DNA from: an uncultured Gemmatimonadota bacterium
Lineage (GTDB): Bacteria > Gemmatimonadota > Gemmatimonadetes > Gemmatimonadales > Gemmatimonadaceae
Reading direction: 5' to 3'
Length of the DNA stretch: 17,095 bases
Assembly: GCA_946887155.1 (NCBI GenBank)
Contig: CAMPKM010000019.1
Span: 1-17,095 of the forward strand
The notes beneath the pieces were generated by a model that did not search any database, was not told where the DNA came from, and saw nothing but the letters and a program-made list of their open reading frames with translations. Shown here piece after piece: positions 7,903 to 14,524 of the stretch (positions are counted from its first letter, which is position 1; the number at the start of each line of letters is the position of its first letter). The translations under genes were made by a program, and so were the position numbers.

Positions 7903-9597
7903 ATGGCTCGGTCACAGCAAGGTGAATACGACGTCTGCATCGTAGGATCGGGTGCTGGCGGCGGGATGGCGGCACACCGGTTGGCGTCAGGCGGTGCGCG
8001 TGTCGTCCTGCTCGAGGCCGGCGGGTGGTGGGACAACACCACGTCGAACAGCGCGATGCTGCGGTGGCCGTACCAGACGCCGAATCGGGGGGCGTCGACA
8101 CCCGAGCGGCCGTTCGGCGAGTTCGACGCGTGCGTCGGCGGGTGGGAGCTGCCTGGCGAGCCGTTCACGCGAGCGGAGGGAACGCAGTTCTCGTGGTGGC
8201 GGGCCCGCATGTTAGGCGGCCGCACCAACCACTGGGGGCGGATCTCGCTCCGGTTCGGGCCGGACGACTTCAGGCGCAAGAGCATCGACGGCCTCGGGGA
8301 CGACTGGCCCATCTCGTACGACGATCTCGCGCCGTACTACGACCAGCTCGACGAGCTGGTCGGCATCTTCGGGACGAACGAGAACCTGCCTAACCATCCG
8401 GGCGGCAGGTTCCAGCCGCCGCCGAAGCCGCGGTGCTACGAGTTGTACGTGAAGCAGGCATCGGACCGGCTGGGGATCACGTGCATTCCAGCGCGGCTGT
8501 CGGTCATCACGCAGCGGTTGGGTAACCGGGCGCCTTGCCACTACTGCGGACAGTGCAACCGCGGGTGCATGACGAACTCGAACTTCTCGTCGCCTAACGT
8601 GTTGCTGATCCCGGCCCAGCAGACGAACCGGTTGCGGATCATCACGAACGCGATGGCGCGCGAGGTGACGGTCAATGCGCAGGGGCTGGCGACGGGGGTG
8701 TCGTACATCGACACGCGGACGGGGCGCGACGAGCAGATCCGGGCGCGCGTGGTCGTGCTGGCGGCCAGTTCGTGCGAGTCGTCGCGCATCATGCTCAACT
8801 CGAAGTCGCCACGGTTCCCGCAGGGCATCGGGAACACGAGCGGTGTGGTGGGCAGGTACCTCACCGACACGACCGGCAGCGACGTGTCGGGGTTCATCCC
8901 GAAGCTCGTGGACCACGTCCCGCACAACTGCGACGGCGTAGGCGGTGGCCACATATACATGCCGTGGTGGCTCGACAACAGCAAGCTCGACTTCCCGCGC
9001 GGGTATCACATCGAGGTCTGGGGCGGGCTGGGCGTGCCATCCTACGGCTTCATGGGCGGCATCGAGCGCTACGAACCCGGCGGCGGGTACGGCGCGCAAC
9101 TCAAGAACGATTACCGGCGATACTACGGCTCCACGATCGGCTTCTCGGGGCGCGGTGAGCAGATACCTAACGCGGACTGCTACTGCGAGCTGGACCCCGA
9201 GGTGAAGGACCGGTTCGGGATTCCCGTGCTGCGCTTTCACTGGAAGTGGTCCGACCACGAGCACAACCAGGTGAAGCACATGCAGGAGACGTTTCGCGCG
9301 CTCGTGTCGGAAATGGGCGGCGAGGTATTCTCGGCAATGCCGACGCGCGAGCGCGGTTACGGCATTGCTACCGGCGGCGCCATCATCCACGAACTGGGCA
9401 CCGTCCGCATGGGCAGCAATGCGTCGACGTCGGCGCTGAACGAATGGTGCCAGGCGTGGGACTGCAGGAACCTGTTCGTCGCCGACGGGGGCCCATTTGT
9501 GTCGCAGGCGGACAAGAATCCGACGTGGACGATCATGGCGCTGGCCATGAGGACCTCGGACAGGATTCTGGAACTCAGAAAATCGGGAGCGATCTGA
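7903..9597 (+). CDS. GMC-family FAD oxidoreductase, sugar dehydrogenase large subunit
   Basis: 564 aa with ribosome site AGGGAGA 6 nt before the ATG. An FAD-binding Rossmann motif GSGAGG (15-20) leads to an acidic Glu38 in LLEAGG. The second GMC signature region, RMLGGRTNHWG, is at 102-112. Four cysteines C212, C215, C218 and C222 (CHYCGQCNRGC) occupy the region where the catalytic subunits of fructose, glucose and gluconate dehydrogenases hold a [3Fe-4S] cluster. The catalytic pair is His496 in HELGTVRMG and Asn539 in NPTWTIMALAMR. It has no signal peptide of its own. The next gene is the Tat-signal small subunit, so co-export as a folded complex to the periplasm is expected from the family. 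The likely reaction is oxidation of a sugar or glycoside hydroxyl (possibly C3 of a glucoside), passing electrons to a cytochrome not present here. Exact substrate unknown. Confidence 0.9.
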   Translation: MARSQQGEYDVCIVGSGAGGGMAAHRLASGGARVVLLEAGGWWDNTTSNSAMLRWPYQTPNRGASTPERPFGEFDACVGGWELPGEPFTRAEGTQFSWWRARMLGGRTNHWGRISLRFGPDDFRRKSIDGLGDDWPISYDDLAPYYDQLDELVGIFGTNENLPNHPGGRFQPPPKPRCYELYVKQASDRLGITCIPARLSVITQRLGNRAPCHYCGQCNRGCMTNSNFSSPNVLLIPAQQTNRLRIITNAMAREVTVNAQGLATGVSYIDTRTGRDEQIRARVVVLAASSCESSRIMLNSKSPRFPQGIGNTSGVVGRYLTDTTGSDVSGFIPKLVDHVPHNCDGVGGGHIYMPWWLDNSKLDFPRGYHIEVWGGLGVPSYGFMGGIERYEPGGGYGAQLKNDYRRYYGSTIGFSGRGEQIPNADCYCELDPEVKDRFGIPVLRFHWKWSDHEHNQVKHMQETFRALVSEMGGEVFSAMPTRERGYGIATGGAIIHELGTVRMGSNASTSALNEWCQAWDCRNLFVADGGPFVSQADKNPTWTIMALAMRTSDRILELRKSGAI

Positions 9598-9604
9598 CGC
9601 TGGG

Positions 9605-9673
9605 CGTGAGGACGTGAGGACGTGAGGACGTGAGGACGTGAGGACGTGAGACGTGAGGACGTGAGACGTGAGA
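9605..9673. repeat. 8-bp tandem array CGTGAGGA, nine units
   Basis: Units start at 9605, 9613, 9621, 9629, 9637, 9645, 9652, 9660 and 9667. Most are CGTGAGGA; three have lost one base to CGTGAGA. The array fills the gap between the GMC stop (9597) and the small-subunit start (9687). Each unit carries an overlapping GTG/TGA and an AGGA-like purine stretch. It differs by one base from the array at 11275-11354. Confidence 0.95.
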
Positions 9674-9686
9674 TAGCGAGAGGCTT

Positions 9687-10283
9687 ATGACTGACCGCAG
9701 AGATTTCGTCAAATTCATGGCGGCGGCGCCGCTCTCCGCATTCGCGGTGACCGCGTTCGACCTCGAGGAGGCGGCGGCCCTGACGCGCGAGACGCTCGCG
9801 AAGCTCGCCGAGCGTGGGCAGCAGTACGCGCCGAAGGTGTTCACGCCGGCAGAGTATCGCACGGTTCGCGTGCTGGTCGATTACGTGATCCCGCGCGACG
9901 CGCGTTCGGGGAGCGCCACCGACGCGGCGGTACCAGAGTTCATGGATGTTTTCATGGAAAAACGGGACAGCATGCGGAACTGGATGCGCACGGGCCTGGC
10001 GTGGCTCGACGCGGAGTGCAACAAGCGCTTCACGAAGGCATTCGCCGAGTGCGACGACACCCAGCGGCGCGCGGTACTCGATGACATTGCGTGGCCGCGT
10101 CGGGCGCGCGCGGAAATGCAGAACGGGGTCAGGTTCTTCAACAATTTCCGGAACTTCACGGCGTCCGGATTCTGGTCGAGCAAGATGGGTGTGGACGACC
10201 TGCAGTACATGGGCAACCGGCCGCAGGCGCAGTGGAGCGGGTGCCCAACGCCGGCGCTGGAGAAGCTTGGGGTCAGGTACTGA
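9687..10283 (+). CDS. Gluconate 2-dehydrogenase subunit 3-like protein (Tat signal)
   Basis: 198 aa, starting MTDRRDFVKFMAAAPLSAFAVTAF: a twin-arginine signal with RR at 4-5 and a hydrophobic segment. The body matches the small (gamma) subunit family: VFTPAEYRTVRVLVDYVIPRD (the 'E...L.D.IIP.D' signature), then VPEFMDVFM, AWLDAECNKRF and, near the end, FFNNFRNFTASGFWSSKMGVDDLQYMGN. This subunit provides the export signal and stabilises the GMC large subunit encoded immediately upstream; the pair should act in the periplasm. A GAGAGG purine run lies only 3 nt before the ATG, right after the 8-bp tandem array. Length is normal for the family. Confidence 0.9.
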   Translation: MTDRRDFVKFMAAAPLSAFAVTAFDLEEAAALTRETLAKLAERGQQYAPKVFTPAEYRTVRVLVDYVIPRDARSGSATDAAVPEFMDVFMEKRDSMRNWMRTGLAWLDAECNKRFTKAFAECDDTQRRAVLDDIAWPRRARAEMQNGVRFFNNFRNFTASGFWSSKMGVDDLQYMGNRPQAQWSGCPTPALEKLGVRY

Positions 10284-10341
10284 CGCGGTCTTTGAAGGAG
10301 AGGAGGGGGTCGGGCGGGAAATCTGAAACCGGGTGAATCGG

Positions 10342-11277
10342 ATGCGTTCGACAGTCATCAATCTTGCGCTCGTCACTACCGCGCTCGTCGCGATGCCACT
10401 GCCGGCGCAACGAGTATTCCCGGGCGGACCTGCGTTTCCCGCCGGCGACACGGCCATCGTCATCACGTTAGGCACCGGGACGCCGGTGCCGGTGCCTGAC
10501 CGATCCGGTCCGGCCACGGCGGTGGTCGTCGGGCTGCGCGTGTTTCTGTTCGACGCCGGTCCGGGCGTGATGCGGCGGGTGGCCGCTGCCGGCTTGCCGA
10601 TCGACGGCGTCACGGCGGCGTTCATCACGCACCTCCACAGCGACCATACGCTCGGGTTGCCGGACCTCATCCTGACGTCGTGGGTGATGGGGCGGCGCAA
10701 CCCGATGCGCCTGCACGGGCCGCCAGGGACCCGGCGCATGGTGGAGAACATCATCGAGGCGTGGGCCGAAGACACCGTCGTTCGCGTGACGGGACTGGAG
10801 CGCGGGCAGCCCGGCGGTTACCGCGTTGATACTCGAGAAACTACCGGCGGCACGGTGTACGACAGCGCCGGGGTTACCATCACGGCCATCCGGGTGCCGC
10901 ATGGTGAGTGGGAGTACGCCTTTGCCTACCGTATCGCAACGAACGGCCGGACGATCCTCATTTCAGGAGATACGCGTTACAGCGAAGACCTTGCGAGAGC
11001 TGCGGCGAATGTCGACGTCCTGGTTCACGAGGTGTACCCGGAAGCGCGGGTCGCGCCCGAGAACCGGCCAGGCGGCGAACTCTGGCCGCGGTATCTCAGG
11101 GAGGTTCACACGTCCGACGCCGAGCTCGGTCGCCTTGCGGCTATCGCGAAGCCCAAGCTGCTGGTGTTGTCGCACGTCATCTTTCTCGGCGCACCGGAAG
11201 CCGAGATTGTCGCGGGCATCCGGCGCGGTGGGTTCACTGGCCGTATCGTGGTGGCGCGGGACCTTGGACGGTATTGA
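10342..11277 (+). CDS. Exported metallo-beta-lactamase-fold hydrolase, RNase Z-like
   Basis: 311 aa from the ATG at 10342, preferred because GGTGA lies 5 nt upstream; a GTG at 10333 in frame would add three residues. The N-terminus (MRSTVINLALVTTALVAMPLPAQ) is a Sec signal peptide with likely cleavage near PAQ. Metal ligands of the fold are clear: HLHSDH (His97, His99, Asp101, His102), His187 in RVPHGEWEY, Asp210 in SGDTRYSEDL and His278 in LVLSHV. The HTSDAELGRLAAIAKPKLLVLSH segment resembles tRNase Z and arylsulfatase-type members. Export argues against tRNA processing and for a periplasmic hydrolase or lactonase of unknown substrate. It follows the dehydrogenase small subunit by 58 bp and its TGA stop is the first base triplet of the next 8-bp array. 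Confidence 0.87.
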   Translation: MRSTVINLALVTTALVAMPLPAQRVFPGGPAFPAGDTAIVITLGTGTPVPVPDRSGPATAVVVGLRVFLFDAGPGVMRRVAAAGLPIDGVTAAFITHLHSDHTLGLPDLILTSWVMGRRNPMRLHGPPGTRRMVENIIEAWAEDTVVRVTGLERGQPGGYRVDTRETTGGTVYDSAGVTITAIRVPHGEWEYAFAYRIATNGRTILISGDTRYSEDLARAAANVDVLVHEVYPEARVAPENRPGGELWPRYLREVHTSDAELGRLAAIAKPKLLVLSHVIFLGAPEAEIVAGIRRGGFTGRIVVARDLGRY

Positions 11278-11354
11278 GGTCGTGAGGTCGTGAGGTCGTG
11301 AGGTCGTGAGGTCGTGAGGTCGTGAGGTCGTGAAATCGTGAGGTCGTGAAATCA
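11275..11354. repeat. 8-bp tandem array TGAGGTCG, ten units
   Basis: Ten exact 8-bp steps from 11275 to 11354. Eight units are TGAGGTCG; units 8 and 10 are TGAAATCG and TGAAATCA. The first TGA is the stop codon of the upstream hydrolase, and the array ends 2 nt before the ATG of the amidase gene, so it occupies the whole spacer. The only purine-rich ribosome-site candidate for the amidase is the GAGG inside unit 9, about 13 nt from the ATG. Confidence 0.95.
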
Positions 11355-11356
11355 AT

Positions 11357-12370
11357 ATGCGAAATTGCTGTATTACGGGCGTAGCGTTTCTGGCGATGAT
11401 CGCGGGCGTGGCGAACGCTCAGACCATCCACCGCCTGCCGGCGACGCCGCAGACCGTTGCCTACGGGTATTACTGGTGGGAGGCCAAGCCGGTCCTGCGT
11501 ATCGCGTCCGGTGACTTCATCGACGTCGAAACGCTGCTGACCAATACGCCCACACGCCTCGAGTCGGCAGGCGTGGCGCCAGGCGAAATCGAGCAATCGT
11601 TGCGCGACATCGTTGCGCAGGTCACCGATCGCGGCCCTGGTGGCCACATCCTTACCGGTCCTGTCTACGTCGAAGGTGCCGATTCCGGCGACGTGCTCGA
11701 AGTGAAGGTATTGTCGATCGACCTGAAGATTCCCTACGGCTACAACGGGTGCAGCGGCTTTGCGCGGGATCTCTGCGATCGCAGCCAACGAACGACGCGA
11801 ATCATCCGGCTCGACGAGCGGCGGATGATCGGCGAGTTCGCCGAAGGCATCGAGGTGCCGCTCAAGCCATTCTTCGGTAGCATGGGTGTCGCTCCGCCGC
11901 CGTCACGCGGTCGAGTCAGCAGCAACCCACCTGACATTCACGCCGGAAACCTCGACAACAAGGAACTCGTGGCGGGTACGACGCTCTACATACCTGTCCA
12001 TGTGAAGGGCGCGCTGTTCGAGGTCGGCGATGGACACGCCGCGCAAGGAGATGGCGAGGTCGACCAGACGGCGATCGAGACCAGTTTGCGGGGACGGCTT
12101 CAGCTCACGGTGCGCAAGGACATGAAGCTCGAGTGGCCGCGAGGGGAAACGCCGACGCACTGGATCACGATGGGAATGGACACATCGCTCACGCGAGCCA
12201 CGCGCATTGCCATCGATGAGATGGTGAACTTCATCGTGGAAAAGAAGCAGCTCACGAAAACAGTGGCGTACCAGCTCGCGAGCGTCGCCGCCGACCTGCG
12301 TATCACACAACTGGTCGACGGCAATGTCGGTGTTCACATGATGATCGCGAAGAGCCTGATCGGCCGCTGA
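11357..12370 (+). CDS. Acetamidase/formamidase family protein, exported
   Basis: 337 aa. A Sec signal (MRNCCITGVAFLAMIAGVANAQ, cleavage likely after ANA at about 21) precedes an FmdA/AmdA-like domain. Family features in order: SGDFIDVET (about 51-59), GPGGHILTGPVYVEGADSGDVLEVKVL (about 93-119, His97), PFFGSMGVAPP (171-181), DIHAGNLDNKEL (193-204) and the signature GDGHAAQGDGEV (224-235). The family hydrolyses formamide, acetamide and related amides to ammonia and the acid; export suggests scavenging amide nitrogen outside the cytoplasm or a different amide substrate. Most characterised members are cytosolic. The start follows directly after the 8-bp array. It converges on the DUF4142 gene with a gap of only 9 bp, leaving no room for a terminator between the stops. 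Confidence 0.88.
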   Translation: MRNCCITGVAFLAMIAGVANAQTIHRLPATPQTVAYGYYWWEAKPVLRIASGDFIDVETLLTNTPTRLESAGVAPGEIEQSLRDIVAQVTDRGPGGHILTGPVYVEGADSGDVLEVKVLSIDLKIPYGYNGCSGFARDLCDRSQRTTRIIRLDERRMIGEFAEGIEVPLKPFFGSMGVAPPPSRGRVSSNPPDIHAGNLDNKELVAGTTLYIPVHVKGALFEVGDGHAAQGDGEVDQTAIETSLRGRLQLTVRKDMKLEWPRGETPTHWITMGMDTSLTRATRIAIDEMVNFIVEKKQLTKTVAYQLASVAADLRITQLVDGNVGVHMMIAKSLIGR

Positions 12371-12379
12371 GGCGGCGTA

Positions 12380-12904
12380 CTACTTCTTCAACAGCAGCTC
12401 GGCGGCCTTCATGTGCGCCACGAACAGGGGCGCGACTTTCTGCACGAATGCCTTCAGCTCGGCATTCCTGATGGCGGGGAGAAGCGTCGTCGTCACGGCG
12501 TCGACCACGGCCTTGTGATACGCCACTTCGTGCTCGAGAAAGGCCTTGTCGAACGCGCCGCCGCTGAGGCCCTGCAGCTTCTTCATGGCGGCTTCGTGCG
12601 CGACCTTGAGCGGGAAGTCCGCCGGTACCGGCGTTGGTGTCACCTTCAGTTTCGCGGCCAGGTCCCGACCCTGCTGCTGGAGGTTTCCGTGATCGCGCGC
12701 GAGCATGGCACCGTGTTCCTTCACGTCCTGTCGCATGGCCTTGGTAGCCGCGAGCGAACCAGTCGCGACGTCCCACGTGTTGGCGATATCGAAGATGCCA
12801 ACGATTGCGGCGTCATCGAGATCAGAAGCGGCTTTGGGGCCCTGAGCGAATGCAATGCCGGGGATGAGGGCCGCCAGAACGAGTGACGAGCTGATAAAAC
12901 GCAT
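12380..12904 (-). CDS. DUF4142 exported protein (ferritin-like helical)
   Basis: 174 aa with a Sec signal (MRFISSSLVLAALIPGIAFAQG, cleavage near FAQ). The mature part is all-helical, with the DUF4142 pattern: ...DDAAIVGIFDIANTWDVATGSLA..., AMRQDVKEHGAMLARDHGNLQQQGRDLA, then FDKAFLEHEVAYHKAVVDAVTTTLLPAIRNAELKAFVQKVAPLFVAHMKAAELLL. Several His/Glu residues (H in KEHGAML, ARDH, LEHEVAYH, VAHM) are spaced as in ferritin-like folds, but metal binding is not established. A good ribosome site AGAGGA sits about 6 nt before the ATG. It diverges from the winged-helix regulator, sharing a spacer with a perfect inverted repeat. The stop is TAG at 12380-12382. Function unknown. Confidence 0.88.
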   Translation of the reverse strand: MRFISSSLVLAALIPGIAFAQGPKAASDLDDAAIVGIFDIANTWDVATGSLAATKAMRQDVKEHGAMLARDHGNLQQQGRDLAAKLKVTPTPVPADFPLKVAHEAAMKKLQGLSGGAFDKAFLEHEVAYHKAVVDAVTTTLLPAIRNAELKAFVQKVAPLFVAHMKAAELLLKK

Positions 12905-12966
12905 GGTGTTCCTCTTGGATGGAAGGGATCAAGTGTTGCGAAGGCACAATGGTGGTCCGGGCGCCA

Positions 12967-12992
12967 ATAAGTCAATCATTTGTTTGACTTAT
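12967..12992. promoter_or_regulatory. Perfect 9-8-9 inverted repeat, candidate operator
   Basis: ATAAGTCAA (12967-12975), spacer TCATTTGT, TTGACTTAT (12984-12992). It is A/T-rich in an otherwise GC-rich genome and sits in the 111-bp divergent spacer between the DUF4142 gene and the winged-helix regulator. Geometry and location fit a dimeric regulator binding site, most simply for autoregulation by the adjacent regulator and possibly control of DUF4142. Confidence 0.65.
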
Positions 12993-13008
12993 AGCTGGAC
13001 CCTATATT
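12980..13008 (+). promoter_or_regulatory. Candidate promoter for the regulator operon
   Basis: TTGTTT (12980-12985) and TATATT (13003-13008) are separated by 17 bp and resemble sigma-70 -35 and -10 boxes. The -35 lies inside the right half of the inverted repeat. Transcription would start at about 13015-13016, at the ATG, implying a leaderless mRNA; this agrees with the absence of a ribosome site. Confidence 0.4.
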
Positions 13009-13015
13009 TCGGGAC

Positions 13016-13642
13016 ATGTCGCCAGCCACGTCTGCACTGCCGCCGGCACGACACGCCGTATTGGACCTGATCCGCCGCGGCGCTCGCACGGTCAATACGC
13101 TCGCGGAAGCGCTCCGGATCTCTGACAACGCGGTGCGCGTGCACCTGGTCGCGCTCGAACGCGACGGGCTGATCGTACGCAGCGGGCTGGTGCGTTCGGG
13201 TGCCGCGTGTCAGCCGGCAGCAGAGTACGAATTGACGGTCGCAGGCGAGCTGGCGTTATCGTCCGCGTACCCGGCGGCGATGGTGGCGCTGGCCGGCGCC
13301 ATAGGCGAAAAGCTCGACCCACGCGCTCGCCGAGCACTGTTTTTCGACGCGGGGAAGCGGCTTGCTGCGACGATGGTCGAGCGGGAGGGCGGATCGCTCG
13401 CCGCGCGAGCGGCGGCGTGCGCGGCGATGATCGAGTCGCTTGGCGGCGGTGCAACGATCACTCCCGGCCGGGGACATGTCCTGCTCGAGGGAACCGGTTG
13501 TCCGCTGGCCGCGGCGGTCCGGAAGGAACCGGCGACATGCGCGCTGGTGGAAGGGCTTCTCGAACGACATGCCGGTGTGAACGCGGACCAGATCTGCAAT
13601 CATGGCGAGCGGCCGTCGTGTCGGTTCCGGCTCACAGCCTGA
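13016..13642 (+). CDS. Winged-helix regulator with C-terminal four-Cys set (SufR-like)
   Basis: 208 aa. Residues about 11-70 form a winged helix-turn-helix: RHAVLDLIRRGARTVNTLAEALRISDNAVRVHLVALERDGLIVRSG, as in ArsR/DeoR-type and SufR-like regulators. The C-terminus holds Cys162, Cys175, Cys194 and Cys202 (C-X12-C-X18-C-X7-C) in GCPLAAAVRKEPATC...ICNHGERPSCRF. The first C-X12-C spacing equals that of SufR, the [4Fe-4S] repressor of Fe-S assembly genes, although the later spacings differ. I infer a redox or iron-sulfur sensing repressor. No suf genes are present here; the co-directional partners are a DUF3303 protein and a lipoprotein. The start lacks a ribosome site and fits a leaderless transcript from TATATT at 13003. 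Confidence 0.8.
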   Translation: MSPATSALPPARHAVLDLIRRGARTVNTLAEALRISDNAVRVHLVALERDGLIVRSGLVRSGAACQPAAEYELTVAGELALSSAYPAAMVALAGAIGEKLDPRARRALFFDAGKRLAATMVEREGGSLAARAAACAAMIESLGGGATITPGRGHVLLEGTGCPLAAAVRKEPATCALVEGLLERHAGVNADQICNHGERPSCRFRLTA

Positions 13643-13650
13643 CCGCGACG

Positions 13651-13911
13651 ATGCGCTACATGGTCATCGAGGATTTCAAGCCGGGGAAAGTCGGCGAGAT
13701 CTACCAGCGCCTTCGCGACAGCGGTCGGCACATGCCGCCTGGGCTGGTCTATGTCGGCAGCTGGATCACCGACGACATGTCGCGTTGCTACCAGGTGATG
13801 GAGTGCGACGATCGGGCGTTGATCGATGAATGGATTTCGCACTGGACCGACCTGATGGAATTTCAGGTGGTGCCGGTCATCAGTTCGGCTGAGGCTATGG
13901 AACGAGCATAA
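13651..13911 (+). CDS. DUF3303 family small protein
   Basis: 86 aa starting MRYMVIEDFKPGKVGEIYQRLRDSGRHMPPGLVYVGSWITDD and continuing RCYQVMECDDRALIDEWISHWTDLMEFQVVPV. This is the layout of DUF3303, a ferredoxin-like alpha/beta barrel domain of unknown function. The frame is open far upstream, but that part is the regulator's shadow; I place the start at 13651, 8 bp after the regulator stop (a second Met at 13660 is possible). There is no clear ribosome site, so translation probably depends on coupling to the regulator. The lipoprotein gene starts 1 bp after its TAA. Confidence 0.8.
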   Translation: MRYMVIEDFKPGKVGEIYQRLRDSGRHMPPGLVYVGSWITDDMSRCYQVMECDDRALIDEWISHWTDLMEFQVVPVISSAEAMERA

Positions 13912-13912
13912 C

Positions 13913-14386
13913 ATGCCTTCGGTGCGGTTCATGGTCTTCGCTTCCCTCTTGCCGCTGACGATCGCGTGCGGCACTCGACGACCGCCTGACTACGAAGTTC
14001 AATCGATCAGTTTCGGGCGCTTCGCCTTCGTTGCCGATCTTCCTGGCGGGCAGCGGCTGACGGGCACCATCGACGTCGCGCCGGACACAGTCGTTGCTCG
14101 CACCGCAGCGGGGGAGTGCCGCGTGTCGCCCTCGCAACCCGGACGCGAAGTGCTGGTTTATGAATGCCAGTTACCCGGCACCACCGGCATAAACCTCCAG
14201 ATCGATCGGCGGAATCCTTCGCGGAAGTCCAGGTGGTCGCTTCTCACCCAGGTGACGAAGAAGCGCGATATCTGTACTGAATACCGGACGTGGGAAAACG
14301 GTACGCGGACGTGCGCCCGCAGCATGCCCGAGGAGTACCTCGAAAAGGTCCGTGTCGAGGGCTCGCTGGTGGTGACGCCACCATGA
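13913..14386 (+). CDS. Putative lipoprotein of unknown function
   Basis: 157 aa. The N-terminus MPSVRFMVFASLLPLTIACG is a short hydrophobic signal ending in a Cys at position 19, a plausible though imperfect lipobox (LTIAC). The mature part is mostly beta-like, with four further cysteines (near GECRV, YECQL, RDICTEY and TRTCARS) that could form two disulfides, as expected for a secreted domain. I do not recognise a family. It begins 1 bp after the DUF3303 stop and is the last gene of the regulator operon. Confidence 0.65.
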   Translation: MPSVRFMVFASLLPLTIACGTRRPPDYEVQSISFGRFAFVADLPGGQRLTGTIDVAPDTVVARTAAGECRVSPSQPGREVLVYECQLPGTTGINLQIDRRNPSRKSRWSLLTQVTKKRDICTEYRTWENGTRTCARSMPEEYLEKVRVEGSLVVTPP

Positions 14387-14445
14387 AACCGCCGCATCAT
14401 GGCCGGTCGCGATCCGGTCCCATTCAGGTTCGCCGGATTCCCTGA

Positions 14446-14477
14446 CTGCATTGCCGAATGCAGAATGCCGGATGCAG
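14446..14477. repeat. Short inverted repeat plus 7-bp degenerate tandem repeat
   Basis: CTGCATT (14446-14452) and AATGCAG (14457-14463) form a 7-bp hairpin with loop GCCG. The right arm begins a 7-bp tandem run: AATGCAG, AATGCCG, GATGCAG (14457-14477). It lies in the 138-bp spacer (14387-14524) before the Gfo/Idh/MocA gene. The rest of this spacer shows nothing recognisable. No T-run follows, so it is not a canonical terminator. Confidence 0.55.
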
Positions 14478-14524
14478 GTTGGTGGTATCGCTGAATCCAC
14501 TTACTGCACTCGGTCATCCAATAC

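Noticed and set aside
8212..9390. 392-codon minus-strand open frame opposite the GMC gene
   Set aside because: The translation is dominated by Arg, His, Val and Pro, typical of an antisense shadow, while the plus strand encodes a complete GMC enzyme with all motifs.
9357..10775. Long minus-strand open frame through the 8-bp array, encoding SRPHVLTS-like repeats
   Set aside because: Its length comes from the array having no stops on that strand and from antisense of two solid genes; there is no ribosome site or domain.
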